DNA of 59,813 nt from Xenorhabdus eapokensis (lineage in GTDB: Bacteria; Pseudomonadota; Gammaproteobacteria; Enterobacterales; Enterobacteriaceae), in contig NZ_MKGQ01000014.1 of assembly GCF_001908105.1 (NCBI RefSeq), positions 1 through 59,813 on the forward strand. Reading direction: 5' to 3'. The notes beneath the pieces were generated by a model, which worked only from the letters and a program-made list of their open reading frames with translations, did no database searches and was not told the DNA's origin. Position numbers and translations under genes: made by a program. Below, in pieces: positions 51,508 through 59,813 of the stretch (positions are counted from its first letter, which is position 1; each line of letters opens with the position of its first letter).

Positions 51508-51528
51508 AAGCCGTTCAATGAGCGGCTT
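51508..51528 (+). terminator. weak terminator after tyrB
   Basis: AAGCCG (51508-51513) pairs with CGGCTT (51523-51528) with a 9-base loop, then TTA. The T-run is poor. Confidence 0.4.
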
Positions 51529-51551
51529 TATAGAATATAAGGCATATCATA

Positions 51552-51918
51552 ATGAAAGAGTATGATTTTGCATTGGTTGCAATCTATCCAGAAAAAAATT
51601 GACCCAGAGCTTTTATGTCAAGTAGCCAATTTTCTTTATGACGTGGGAGCGGATGGTTGTACTGTTTTATCCCGCAATAATGCATTTATTATTGAATTTG
51701 ATAGAGAAGCTGACTCATATAAAAAGGCTATCTTGTCAGCCATCAAACAGGTGCAGTCTATAGGTTTAGTCGTGAAAAGCATTGATGCTGGTCAATATGT
51801 TGGTTTATCTGATGCGGCTGAATTTGCTCATTTGACTCGTTCTGCCATGTCAAAATTTAATAAGGGAGTTGAAGTAAGTAACTCTGGAATATTGATGAAC
51901 TTCGCTTATCGAGAGTGA
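51552..51918 (+). pseudogene. MKEYDF-type HTH DNA-binding protein, frameshifted at an A7 tract
   Basis: ATG 51552 begins MKEYDFALVAIYPEKN and stops at TGA 51600-51602. The rest of the protein (IDPELLCQVANFLYDVGADGCTVLSRNNAFIIEFDREADS... GLSDAAEFAHLTRSAMSKFNKG) continues in the +1 frame to 51918. Relatives read MKEYDFxL...PE..dpe...daLyeaGcDDa...GLSDIAallGfSRQ as one protein of about 120 residues. The break is at AAAAAAA (51592-51598); removing one A restores the frame. ATG 51562 could start a 118-codon version without the conserved N-terminus. Pseudogene, phase-variable gene or sequence error are all possible. Confidence 0.75.
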
Positions 51919-51989
51919 AGTTTGTTAATGAACAATATCTTTTTAGTGATTTGTTAGTGAAAAAAACTGCTTGAAAACATTCAGTTGAA

Positions 51990-52029
51990 AAAACAGAAGG
52001 CTGCTGGAAGATATGCGGCCTTCTGTTTT
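51990..52029. terminator. bidirectional terminator with 12-bp stem
   Basis: AAAACAGAAGGC (51990-52001) and GCCTTCTGTTTT (52018-52029) are perfect complements. It serves the frameshifted gene on the plus strand and the dsbB-like gene on the minus strand. Confidence 0.88.
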
Positions 52030-52053
52030 AATAGTTTCAATATAAGTAAAAGA

Positions 52054-52620
52054 TTACTTTTGCAATAATTGATAGAACGTTGGGTTATCATCACATTGTC
52101 CGCTACCACACTCTAATAGGGTGGAAACCAGATTAGCTGCAATTAAAAATGCGAACAATCCCATGGCAATTTTACCCAATGTTGGTGGGGTGTATCTTGC
52201 CGAATCAACATTGCCTGCTTTTAGGGGCATGATAGCTGCGATGGCAATAATAGTCAGGATAGATAGGATAGCAGCCCAGGTATAAAAATGCAGGCCGAAG
52301 AAAGTTGAACCATATCCCATATCTCCCGGCATGATATGGAGAGAAACCTGACGCATGGCAATGAAACCAGTCACAATACAGCCAAGCAGTGAAAGGCTAT
52401 AATGAGCATTTTTTATGCCGAAGTAAATATTAAACAAAAAGCCAAACCCAATCATGATAATACCTGCTCGCTGCAATAAACATAATGGGCAGGGAAGTTC
52501 AAAACGTGCTAATTGATAATAAAACGCGACTATCAAAACCACACTAATACCGAACAATCCCAGAATATTTAAGGCCATAGCAAGGTTAATATTACGTGGT
52601 GCTGACATTATATTATTCAT
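52054..52620 (-). CDS. DsbB-like disulfide bond formation protein
   Basis: The 188-residue inner-membrane quinone-dependent thiol oxidase has four transmembrane segments (about 14-34, 50-68, 76-92, 115-135) with an additional hydrophobic one at 150-168. Redox cysteines: C44/C47 in LPCPLCLLQR after the first helix, and a second pair C171/C176 in LECGSGQCDD at the extreme C-terminus, unlike classical DsbB, where the pair sits in the second periplasmic loop. GGAGGCCGTA precedes ATG. It is paired with a DUF5993 membrane peptide gene 12 nt upstream; this pair is a recurrent variant. It may serve a dedicated substrate and not DsbA in general. Confidence 0.85.
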   Translation of the reverse strand: MNNIMSAPRNINLAMALNILGLFGISVVLIVAFYYQLARFELPCPLCLLQRAGIIMIGFGFLFNIYFGIKNAHYSLSLLGCIVTGFIAMRQVSLHIMPGDMGYGSTFFGLHFYTWAAILSILTIIAIAAIMPLKAGNVDSARYTPPTLGKIAMGLFAFLIAANLVSTLLECGSGQCDDNPTFYQLLQK

Positions 52621-52632
52621 TACGGCCTCCGA

Positions 52633-52791
52633 TTAGAAAGAAAGGTTCAAGGCATCAGTTGCATGATATTTAAACCAAAATACCGTGATGATGAGTAAAG
52701 CGAACCAAAGAGTATACGTCAGCTTTTTCTTGCCGGTAATGACAGTGACGATGATCACTAGCGCAATTAAGAATGGTAAAAACATATACAT
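52633..52791 (-). CDS. DUF5993-type small membrane protein
   Basis: The 52-residue protein is almost entirely two transmembrane helices: FLPFLIALVIIVTVITG (4-20), a KKKLTY turn, and TLWFALLIITVFWFKYH (27-43). This is the DUF5993 pattern, found next to DsbB-like genes. GGAGATTAAAC precedes ATG 52791. Stop is 12 nt before the DsbB-like start, so the two are co-translated. It is probably a subunit of the same membrane oxidase complex (inference from neighbourhood). Confidence 0.8.
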   Translation of the reverse strand: MYMFLPFLIALVIIVTVITGKKKLTYTLWFALLIITVFWFKYHATDALNLSF

Positions 52792-53035
52792 GTTTAATCT
52801 CCATGATAAGTTTAAAGCATATTTTATACCATTATGGCATCAATGCTTGGGCTATGTGAGTATTAATAATATTAGATCAACAATATAATACTAATTCATG
52901 AAAAGTGGTTTAACTTGAATTGACGGCAAGAAAAGACTTAATGCCAGTAGTAAATTGAATTTAATTAATAATTGGTTAGAAAACTCCCCACGGTGTGAGG
53001 AGAGTAATAGATAATTCAGTTTTAAAATTAATAAA

Positions 53036-55867
53036 TTAATCTTGTTCAAGCATCGGCTTCAAAAAACGAGCCGTGTGAGATTTTTCACATTGAATCACTT
53101 CTTCTGGTGTTCCTGATACTAATATTTCACCACCACCATTACCACCCTCAGGGCCAAGATCGACAATCCAGTCAGCGGTTTTAATGACATCTAAATTATG
53201 TTCGATGACGACAATAGTATTTCCTTGATCCCGCAATTGATGCAAAACAGACAGTAGTTGCTGAATGTCGGCAAAATGCAGACCGGTTGTTGGCTCATCA
53301 AGGATATACAGTGTCTGGCCTGTACCCCGTTTAGATAATTCCCGTGCCAGTTTTACCCGTTGTGCTTCCCCGCCGGAAAGTGTCGTTGCAGATTGCCCCA
53401 GACGAATATAGGAAAGACCGACATCTATCAAAGTTTGCAATTTACGGGAAAGAGCAGGAATAGCATCAAAAAACTCACGCGCCTCTTCGATGGTCATATT
53501 CAGCGCTTCATTAATATTCTTGCCCTTATATTTGATTTCCAGCGTTTCGCGATTGTAACGCTTGCCCTTACATTGATCGCAAGGCACATAAACATCAGGC
53601 AAGAAGTGCATCTCAACTTTAATGACCCCATCGCCCTGACAGGCTTCGCAACGTCCGCCTTTAACATTGAAACTGAAACGACCTGGTGTATAACCACGGG
53701 CACGGGATTCAGGAACGCCAGAGAATAATTCTCTGATCGGCGTGAACACACCAGTATAAGTGGCAGGGTTTGAACGCGGAGTTCTGCCGATCGGGCTTTG
53801 GTCAATGTCGATGACTTTGTCAAAATGCTCAAGACCCTGGATATCAATATAAGGGGCGGGGTTAATATTTGTTGCTCCATTTAACTGACGCTGTGCAATA
53901 GGAAACAACGTATCGTTGATTAATGTTGATTTGCCGGAACCAGAAACCCCTGTGATACAAGTAAATAGGCCAACAGGTAGTTTTAATGTCACTTTTTTCA
54001 GGTTATTGCCTTTTGCACCAATCAATTTCAGCATCTTATCTGGATTAACAGGCACGCGTTGTTCTGGAATAGCAATTTTACGTTCACCACTCAAATATTT
54101 TCCGGTGAGCGATTTTGGGCTTTCCATGATAGCGGTAATCGTTCCTTCGGCAATAATCTCGCCACCATGTACGCCCGCGCCTGGTCCGATATCAATGATA
54201 TGGTCAGCCGCACGGATGGCATCTTCGTCATGTTCAACAACGATAACCGTGTTGCCCAAATTGCGCAGGTGCAGCAAGGTTTCCAGCAAACGTTCATTAT
54301 CCCTTTGATGCAGGCCAATAGAAGGTTCATCCAGCACATACATCACACCGACAAGACCGGCACCAATCTGGCTTGCCAAACGGATACGCTGGGCTTCCCC
54401 ACCTGAAAGCGTTTCTGCTGAACGGGAGAGCGTCAGATAATTCAATCCAACATTAACCAAGAATTTCAGGCGATCATGGATCTCTTTTAGGACTTTTTCG
54501 GCAATTTGGGCACGTTGTCCACTCAGTTTGATATTTTGGAAAAACGCCATCGCATGACCGATGCTGAAATCCGAAATTTGTGGCAGCGTAGTATCTTCGA
54601 TAAAGACATAACGCGCTTCCTTACGCAGTCGCGTTCCATCGCAGGAAATGCAAGATCGATTGCTGATGTACTTTGCTAACTCTTCCCGTACGGCGGTGGA
54701 TTCTGTCTCTTTATAGCGGCGTTCCATATTATGCAGTACACCTTCGAACGGATGGTGACGAACCGTCACATCACCACGATCATTGGTGTATTTAAATTCG
54801 ATGGATTCTTTATCTGAACCGTATAAAACCACTTTCTGAATGGTTGGGCTTAACTGATTAAATGGTGTTTCGATATCGAATTTATAGTGTTCTGCCAGTG
54901 ATCTTAGCATTTGAAAGTAATAGAAGTTACGGCGATCCCAACCACGGATAGCACCTCCGGCAAGGGAGATACCTTCATTCTGGACAACTCGTTCGGGGTC
55001 AAAAAATTGCTGAATCCCTAAACCATCACAAGTAGGGCAAGCGCCAGCGGGATTGTTGAAGGAAAATAGACGAGGTTCCAACTCGCTCATACTATAGCCA
55101 CAGATTGGACAGGCAAAATTAGCGGAGAAAACCAGTTCTTCGGCTTGTGTATCATCCATATCGGCAATAACGGCAGTACCACCGGAAAGCCCCAATGCGG
55201 TTTCGAATGATTCTGCCAATCGCTGGGCGAGGTCAGCACGCACTTTAAAGCGGTCAATGACGACTTCGATAGTGTGTTTTTTCTGTAATTCGAGTTTTGG
55301 TGGATCGGAAAGATCACACACTTCACCATCAATACGGGCGCGGATATAACCTTGTGCAGCGAGATTATCCAGCAGCTTGCTATGTTCGCCTTTACGCTCT
55401 TTGACGACAGGAGCCAGTAACATCAGGCGCTGGCCTTCTGGCAATGTCAGGACGTTATCTACCATCTGGCTTATCGTTTGCGCTGCCAGCGTGATATTGT
55501 GCTCAGGACAACGTGGTTCACCGACTCGTGCAAAGAGCAGACGGAGATAATCGTGAATTTCCGTTATTGTTCCCACCGTAGAGCGCGGGTTGTGGGAAGT
55601 GGATTTTTGCTCAATGGAAATGGCTGGGGATAGCCCCTCAATATGATCGACATCTGGTTTTTCCATCAGTGACAAAAACTGGCGAGCATAGGCGGAGAGG
55701 GATTCAACATAGCGACGTTGCCCTTCCGCATACAGGGTATCGAAAGCCAAAGATGACTTACCGGAGCCAGATAGCCCAGTAATGACTATCAGCTTGTTAC
55801 GGGGAATTATTAAATTGATATTCTTAAGATTATGGGTGCGGGCGCCCCGAACTTCGATGTTATCCAT
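53036..55867 (-). CDS. uvrA: excinuclease ABC subunit A
   Basis: The 943-residue UvrA, the damage sensor of nucleotide excision repair. Two ABC ATPase modules: Walker [13 protein letters not shown] (about 31-42) and [12 protein letters not shown] (about 640-651); signatures [18 protein letters not shown] (about 485) and [18 protein letters not shown] (about 825). Zinc modules CPICGYS...CPTC (about 253-282) and CEACQGD...CDQC (about 738-765). Complete and normal in length. Divergent from ssb, sharing a region with a LexA box at 55932-55947, as in E. coli. Confidence 0.97.
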   Translation of the reverse strand: MDNIEVRGARTHNLKNINLIIPRNKLIVITGLSGSGKSSLAFDTLYAEGQRRYVESLSAYARQFLSLMEKPDVDHIEGLSPAISIEQKSTSHNPRSTVGTITEIHDYLRLLFARVGEPRCPEHNITLAAQTISQMVDNVLTLPEGQRLMLLAPVVKERKGEHSKLLDNLAAQGYIRARIDGEVCDLSDPPKLELQKKHTIEVVIDRFKVRADLAQRLAESFETALGLSGGTAVIADMDDTQAEELVFSANFACPICGYSMSELEPRLFSFNNPAGACPTCDGLGIQQFFDPERVVQNEGISLAGGAIRGWDRRNFYYFQMLRSLAEHYKFDIETPFNQLSPTIQKVVLYGSDKESIEFKYTNDRGDVTVRHHPFEGVLHNMERRYKETESTAVREELAKYISNRSCISCDGTRLRKEARYVFIEDTTLPQISDFSIGHAMAFFQNIKLSGQRAQIAEKVLKEIHDRLKFLVNVGLNYLTLSRSAETLSGGEAQRIRLASQIGAGLVGVMYVLDEPSIGLHQRDNERLLETLLHLRNLGNTVIVVEHDEDAIRAADHIIDIGPGAGVHGGEIIAEGTITAIMESPKSLTGKYLSGERKIAIPEQRVPVNPDKMLKLIGAKGNNLKKVTLKLPVGLFTCITGVSGSGKSTLINDTLFPIAQRQLNGATNINPAPYIDIQGLEHFDKVIDIDQSPIGRTPRSNPATYTGVFTPIRELFSGVPESRARGYTPGRFSFNVKGGRCEACQGDGVIKVEMHFLPDVYVPCDQCKGKRYNRETLEIKYKGKNINEALNMTIEEAREFFDAIPALSRKLQTLIDVGLSYIRLGQSATTLSGGEAQRVKLARELSKRGTGQTLYILDEPTTGLHFADIQQLLSVLHQLRDQGNTIVVIEHNLDVIKTADWIVDLGPEGGNGGGEILVSGTPEEVIQCEKSHTARFLKPMLEQD

Positions 55868-55931
55868 ATACCACTTCCCAGATTATTGATAGAGCAAAAC
55901 TCATAAACGCGTTATTATTGCACAAACATTG

Positions 55932-55947
55932 CTGAATGGATATACAG
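55932..55947. promoter_or_regulatory. LexA box in the uvrA-ssb intergenic region
   Basis: The reverse strand reads CTGTATATCCATTCAG, matching the E. coli uvrA LexA box CTGTATATTCATTCAG at 15 of 16 positions. It lies 65 bp before the uvrA start and should place uvrA (and one ssb promoter) under SOS control. Confidence 0.85.
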
Positions 55948-56117
55948 TGTTTAACGAACAATCGTGCTGTAACCATGACAATGTAAAGTACGATGCGCTT
56001 CGCAAAGTATAATATAACGGCTCTCTGTTTAAACTTATCCCTCGCATGGTAAACTACTTTGCTTATAATTAGAGAAATCCGTTTTTAGCAAAATTCATTT
56101 CATCAGGAGTATTCCCA

Positions 56118-56633
56118 ATGGCCAGCAGAGGCATAAACAAAGTTATTTTAGTGGGTAATTTGGGACAGGACCCAGAAGTTCGCTATATGCCGAATGGCGG
56201 TGCAGTGACCAACATTACTCTGGCAACGTCTGAAAGCTGGCGTGATAAGCAAACCGGTGAGATGAGAGAGAAAACTGAATGGCATCGTGTCGTATTTTTC
56301 GGCAAATTGGCAGAAGTTGCCGGTGAATATCTGCGCAAAGGTTCTCAGGTTTATATCGAAGGTGCTTTGCAGACTCGCAAATGGCAGGATCAGAACGGTC
56401 AGGATCGTTACACCACAGAAATTGTGGTCAATCCTGTAGGTGGTGTTATGCAGATGCTGGGTAGCCGCAATGGCGCAGCACAGGATGCGCCAGCACAAGG
56501 TGGTTGGGGGCAACCACAGCAACCACAAGCGGCTCAGCAATTCAGTGGCGGTGCGCCATCTCGTCCAGCGCAGTCTCCTATGCCACAGAGCAGTGAGCCG
56601 CCGATGGATTTCGATGATGATATTCCGTTCTAA
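56118..56633 (+). CDS. ssb: single-stranded DNA-binding protein
   Basis: The 171-residue chromosomal SSB: OB-fold at 1-111 ([81 protein letters not shown]), a Gln/Pro/Gly-rich linker, and the acidic tail MDFDDDIPF that recruits repair and replication partners. ATCAGGAGTATTCCC is the ribosome site. Close to E. coli SSB in every part. Confidence 0.97.
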   Translation: MASRGINKVILVGNLGQDPEVRYMPNGGAVTNITLATSESWRDKQTGEMREKTEWHRVVFFGKLAEVAGEYLRKGSQVYIEGALQTRKWQDQNGQDRYTTEIVVNPVGGVMQMLGSRNGAAQDAPAQGGWGQPQQPQAAQQFSGGAPSRPAQSPMPQSSEPPMDFDDDIPF

Positions 56634-56760
56634 GTGGACTGAAAGAGCCGCTTAATATCTGGTTAGAACCAGTCGCAATTTTGCAATTTGTAGTTGTTTA
56701 AATCTGTAGTCGTTTAAATTTGATCTGGCAATTATTTGTTTTATTTCGATAACTGTCAGA

Positions 56761-57543
56761 TCAAGTCTGAGCCAATACAGATAGATTTGTCCGTACACAA
56801 TTGTGCAGTGAGCTTACCGTGAGTTGAAGTTCTTGCTGGCGATTTCGCCAATCTTCTTCATATCCTCTCAAATAGGCCTCCCGCGCATCGGTTAAAACTA
56901 CGGCCTGTATAGCTGGAAGGCGAGCAGCCGCCCAATCGGCAGCAACATCCTTAGAGACAAATTCTCCAGTAACTAATGTTCGCCACATACGCGCTAGTGT
57001 TAGCAGAACATTGCGTTCATCTCCCTGTAGTGTCTCAATTAAAGCCGGCAAGACATCTTTAATAGCACGGTAAATATCCGATCTTGGAATAGCGGGTAGA
57101 AGGCTGCTTACGTTCGGGCCGACCAGAGGAATCGCTTCCTGTCGTGATTGAGCCAATACCAGGGTAAGTTCTGGATCACAAACCGGCTTGGGAATTTCTC
57201 CTACCTCATATTCGTGACGCAGCCACTCGCCGTAAATAAATTCGCTCCGGGCAGGATAACGCGATGCGGAGAGATCGGCACACAAGAAAACAATCAGTTC
57301 AACAGGGCGACGTCCATCAGGATCAGAAGGATATCGCCCCGATATCATCATTAAATCGGCAGCCAGATATTCCCGAACCTCAGACGTCATTGGCTGGTCA
57401 ATCACCACGAGCAAATCTACATCGCTGCGGGGGCGAAGACCACCAACCACAGCCGAACCATGAAGGTAAACAGCTACCAGCGATTTCGCTAATCGCTTCT
57501 GGACGATCAACAATGCCTTATTTACTTCAGAAGGAATAGTCAT
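56761..57543 (-). CDS. AadA-like aminoglycoside 3''-nucleotidyltransferase
   Basis: The 260-residue protein of the ANT(3'')-Ia/AadA family. N-terminal nucleotidyltransferase: LHGSAVVGGLRPRSDVDLLVVI (about 28-49) with the GS motif and metal-binding DVD; FIYGEWLRHEYEVGEIPKP (about 102-120); C-terminal DUF4111 helical domain: NVLLTLARMWRTLVTGEFVSKDVAADWAAARLP (about 178-210). It would adenylylate streptomycin and spectinomycin. There are no integron att sites or insertion sequences next to it; it appears to be a chromosomal copy, like the cryptic aadA of Salmonella. Whether it gives resistance cannot be judged from sequence. Confidence 0.88.
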   Translation of the reverse strand: MTIPSEVNKALLIVQKRLAKSLVAVYLHGSAVVGGLRPRSDVDLLVVIDQPMTSEVREYLAADLMMISGRYPSDPDGRRPVELIVFLCADLSASRYPARSEFIYGEWLRHEYEVGEIPKPVCDPELTLVLAQSRQEAIPLVGPNVSSLLPAIPRSDIYRAIKDVLPALIETLQGDERNVLLTLARMWRTLVTGEFVSKDVAADWAAARLPAIQAVVLTDAREAYLRGYEEDWRNRQQELQLTVSSLHNCVRTNLSVLAQT

Positions 57544-57643
57544 AAATAATCCACCTTGGATATAGCGAGAATGATGTTTCTGAGGATCTTATCTCCTCAT
57601 GCTGCTCCGTTAACCGGATTTCCGAATACCCGAAAAATCTCAT

Positions 57644-59389
57644 TCATAAAAATTCACTAAATTCTTCTGCGGTAGGGAGCCTTATCGGTTGTTTAACACC
57701 ATTTAATCTCACTTCCTGTCGCGAAAGCTGAATATCCGATGGTTGCAGCACTGCATTACCAAAGTTATAAACGATAGATTCTTCACCACGACAAATTGCC
57801 CGATCTTGTTCTTCACTCTTGCTTTTAACTATTTCATTGCGTTTATGGTATGAACTGATGGAAGATCTACCGTATTTTTTGCCCAGCATTTGCATCGTTT
57901 GTTGGGGAGATAAAATCACTGCGCTTGCGTTATTACCGCCGAATCCTTTTGCATTAATGATTGTAGCCTGCATATTTTCGCCATATTCGCCGACAAATTT
58001 ATTTTGCATTAAGATGTTTAAATTGGACGCATGTACATCTTCGGCAATATGATCAATCGTTGTAATTCCTGGAATCCAACCATATTGCCAAACACCTAAA
58101 GTACAGGCTAATTGATCCCCTGCTGCTGCGGCAATAGAGTGACCAATATGTGCTTTAATAGCAGTGACGTCCCAGTTATTGAGTCCAAAAGTTTTAGCTA
58201 CTTCATTAATAATATGACTTTCAGTCACTCTATTTTGTGGTGTTCCAGTTCCGTGTGCCTGAACATAGGAATGTCGCAATTTCCCATCCAGTAAGTGGTT
58301 AGTAAGGGAAGCTGCTTTCATCATAGTGATGTAATTACCTATCCCCGGTGAAGAAATTGATTTTTTGTTCGCATCGCTATTAACAAAAACATCCGGCACA
58401 GAGCCAAGGATATTTACGCCGCATTGCAAGGCTAAATCATCACTCATCAGTAATACAAATTGTGCGGATTCTGCAATAGTAAACCCGACATTAGTCGAAA
58501 ATGGGCGGCAAGCACGACGGTGGTTAACGATATCAGTCCCATCGAGTTCACAGAGTTGGTGATCTTCGGCAAGAGCACTCATGGCTCTGAATCCTTCAAT
58601 GATTGCAGGGACAACAGGTGCTTCGGCACATCCGACTAAACAGATCTTTGACTTACCTTGCTTGATATCATTAATGCCTTGTTTGAGGTTATATAGAAAG
58701 CTAGCACAGGCTCCAAGATTAGCCGAAGTCGTACCAAGATTGTTGATAATATAGCTATTAATAAAACCTGCTGGCATGTCAGCCATGGAAAGTGGGAGCA
58801 TTTTGGAACTGACACGTGAACCATTCAATGGATTGCCGATTAATCCAGCCATTGATAATCGGTCTATCTGACCCAGAGAACTACCGGCATAAACCGAAAT
58901 CTGATCAGGTTTCACCAAAGCGGTGATATCTGACCATGAAATGCCAATCGAATTTAACAAATCCGAAGCACCATAGACTGTTAAGCGTAAACCGCGTGGA
59001 TGGCTGATTGCATTATATAAATCGCCAATTTCAAATCCCTCTGGCAATTGCCCTGCACTGGTGACAGAAAGCGATGTATGCATGCTTTTTAATAGCCTGT
59101 CTGAATTGTTGTCAATGTCGGTGAGTATTTTGTTTATTGGCACTTTTTGGGTATCGAATCGCGTGATTTTTCTTATTAATGTACCGTTTTGGGCGCATTC
59201 AATATGGGAGGCTGTCATAGATTCTACATTCTTGATAATACCCATCCGATTGCATAAATCAGCCCATGTATTTTGCATAATTTCGCCTTTGAGACTGTCT
59301 GATACAATGCGCTTATATCCGTGGAATCCAGAACTTCTTCCTGCTGCATTGATGCCACCCAAACCAACTATTACGGGTAATTTACTCAT
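57644..59389 (-). CDS. FabY-like beta-ketoacyl-ACP synthase
   Basis: The 581-residue condensing enzyme. LPVIVGLGGINAAGRSSGFHGYKRIV at the start is characteristic of the FabY group (Pseudomonas PA5174-type), longer than FabB/FabF because of about 100 extra N-terminal residues. Catalytic residues: Cys in NLGACASFLYNL (about 225), His in VQAHGTGTPQN (about 378) and His in IKAHIGHSIAAAAG (about 417). GFGGNNAS near 485 is conserved. I start at ATG 59389, 6 bases after GGAG; ATG 59392 is adjacent. FabY can start fatty acid synthesis from malonyl-ACP; a secondary-metabolite role is also possible here. No ACP gene is in view. Confidence 0.82.
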   Translation of the reverse strand: MSKLPVIVGLGGINAAGRSSGFHGYKRIVSDSLKGEIMQNTWADLCNRMGIIKNVESMTASHIECAQNGTLIRKITRFDTQKVPINKILTDIDNNSDRLLKSMHTSLSVTSAGQLPEGFEIGDLYNAISHPRGLRLTVYGASDLLNSIGISWSDITALVKPDQISVYAGSSLGQIDRLSMAGLIGNPLNGSRVSSKMLPLSMADMPAGFINSYIINNLGTTSANLGACASFLYNLKQGINDIKQGKSKICLVGCAEAPVVPAIIEGFRAMSALAEDHQLCELDGTDIVNHRRACRPFSTNVGFTIAESAQFVLLMSDDLALQCGVNILGSVPDVFVNSDANKKSISSPGIGNYITMMKAASLTNHLLDGKLRHSYVQAHGTGTPQNRVTESHIINEVAKTFGLNNWDVTAIKAHIGHSIAAAAGDQLACTLGVWQYGWIPGITTIDHIAEDVHASNLNILMQNKFVGEYGENMQATIINAKGFGGNNASAVILSPQQTMQMLGKKYGRSSISSYHKRNEIVKSKSEEQDRAICRGEESIVYNFGNAVLQPSDIQLSRQEVRLNGVKQPIRLPTAEEFSEFL

Positions 59390-59813
59390 CATAAACTCCA
59401 AAAAGATTTTTATTGAAGTTTATCAGTTAGAACTAATTACTCTCTCTGAGATTCATGTCAATAAAGCAAAGAATATGGTCACTGTATCCATTATTTGGAT
59501 GTAATATAGTGATATTTAGGCAGGCGCAATATGTGGAGATAGGCATGAAAATCGCGTTTGTTTTATATGATAAAGCATTGCAAAGTGGGATAACTTTAGC
59601 GTCGGATATGTTAAATAGCGCTAAATAACTTTTCATAATTATGAGAGTTTCATATTTCCTATCCCTTTCCATTGATTTGCTGAAGCGGCATTTAAAAAAA
59701 ACTTAACTCTTTTGATCAGCATCCACATATATTGGCAACAATGGTTCCGTGTGACGGTTTCATGCAATGATTGCCATAGCCGCTCTATTTTATTCAGCCA
59801 AGGAGAATAAACC
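59390..59813. other. intergenic region upstream of the FabY-like gene
   Basis: No convincing gene. An AT-rich region with short frames only. The last bases (59799-59813) read AAGGAG then AATAAACC at the very edge, which looks like a ribosome site for a plus-strand gene starting just beyond the window. Confidence 0.5.

Noticed and set aside
56761..57543. Integron or transposon origin of the AadA-like gene
   Set aside because: No attC-like site, integrase, inverted repeats or insertion sequence flank it; it appears chromosomal.
1..59813. CRISPR array, tRNA or rRNA genes
   Set aside because: No regularly spaced repeats of CRISPR type and no tRNA-like or rRNA segment were seen; the iterons at 14897-15114 lack unique equal-length spacers.

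Overview
The window is a chromosomal segment of an enteric gammaproteobacterium, most likely Xenorhabdus or a close relative in the Morganellaceae. The evidence is the host gene order dusA-qorA-dnaB-alr-tyrB and uvrA/ssb, proteins very close to the enterobacterial versions (DnaB, SSB and UvrA are recognisable almost residue for residue), and a moderate G+C content. About 44.3 kb of it is one apparently complete temperate myovirus prophage inserted in the 5' end of dusA.

Left edge (1-1218): a 5'-truncated NucS/DUF91-type nuclease gene, then the native dusA promoter, leader hairpin and first 16 codons. The reading frame is broken there by the prophage. A perfect 33-bp repeat at 1186-1218 and 45450-45482 marks attL and attR.

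Phage left arm (1261-11678, minus strand): an early operon driven by a strong promoter (PL) at 11649-11678. Reading leftwards it encodes conserved small proteins, a coiled-coil protein, a RecB/Cas4-like nuclease (DUF2800), an ssDNA-binding-like protein (DUF2815), an Nmad5-like protein, a family A DNA polymerase, an ANR-like regulator, a VRR-NUC nuclease, a dNTP pyrophosphohydrolase-like protein, a PAPS-reductase-like protein, a SNF2 helicase and a PrtN-like protein.

Switch and replication (11711-15900): a CI-type S24 repressor faces a Cro-like protein across an operator region. A large primase/helicase-like replication protein follows, then an array of GCGTGACA repeats around a long palindrome that looks like a replication origin, then a CoiA-like nuclease. 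Late control and lysis (15964-18400) hold antiterminator Q, a strong terminator, a pinholin-like holin, a SAR endolysin, a small zinc-binding protein and nested Rz/Rz1 spanins.

Virion genes (18989-42964): terminase, DUF1073 portal, MuF-like protein, DUF2213 protease/scaffold, DUF2184 capsid, connectors, DUF3383 sheath, DUF3277 tube, a tail chaperone with a T7 slippery site giving a -1 extension, tape measure, baseplate and fibre. A moron island (33840-38004) interrupts the baseplate genes. It carries a superinfection-immunity protein, a secreted protein, a divergent pair of Arc-like repressors, a Rha/KilA-N/AP2 antirepressor and a stand-alone copy of that protein's C-terminal domain. The fibre region ends in an invertible tail-fibre cassette bounded by inverted gix-like sites, but with no invertase gene nearby.

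Right edge (44193-59813): integrase, attR, dusA rebuilt with a phage-supplied N-terminus, qorA, dnaB, alr, tyrB, a frameshifted DNA-binding protein gene, a DsbB-like/DUF5993 pair, uvrA and ssb with a LexA box between them, an AadA-like nucleotidyltransferase and a FabY-like ketoacyl synthase.
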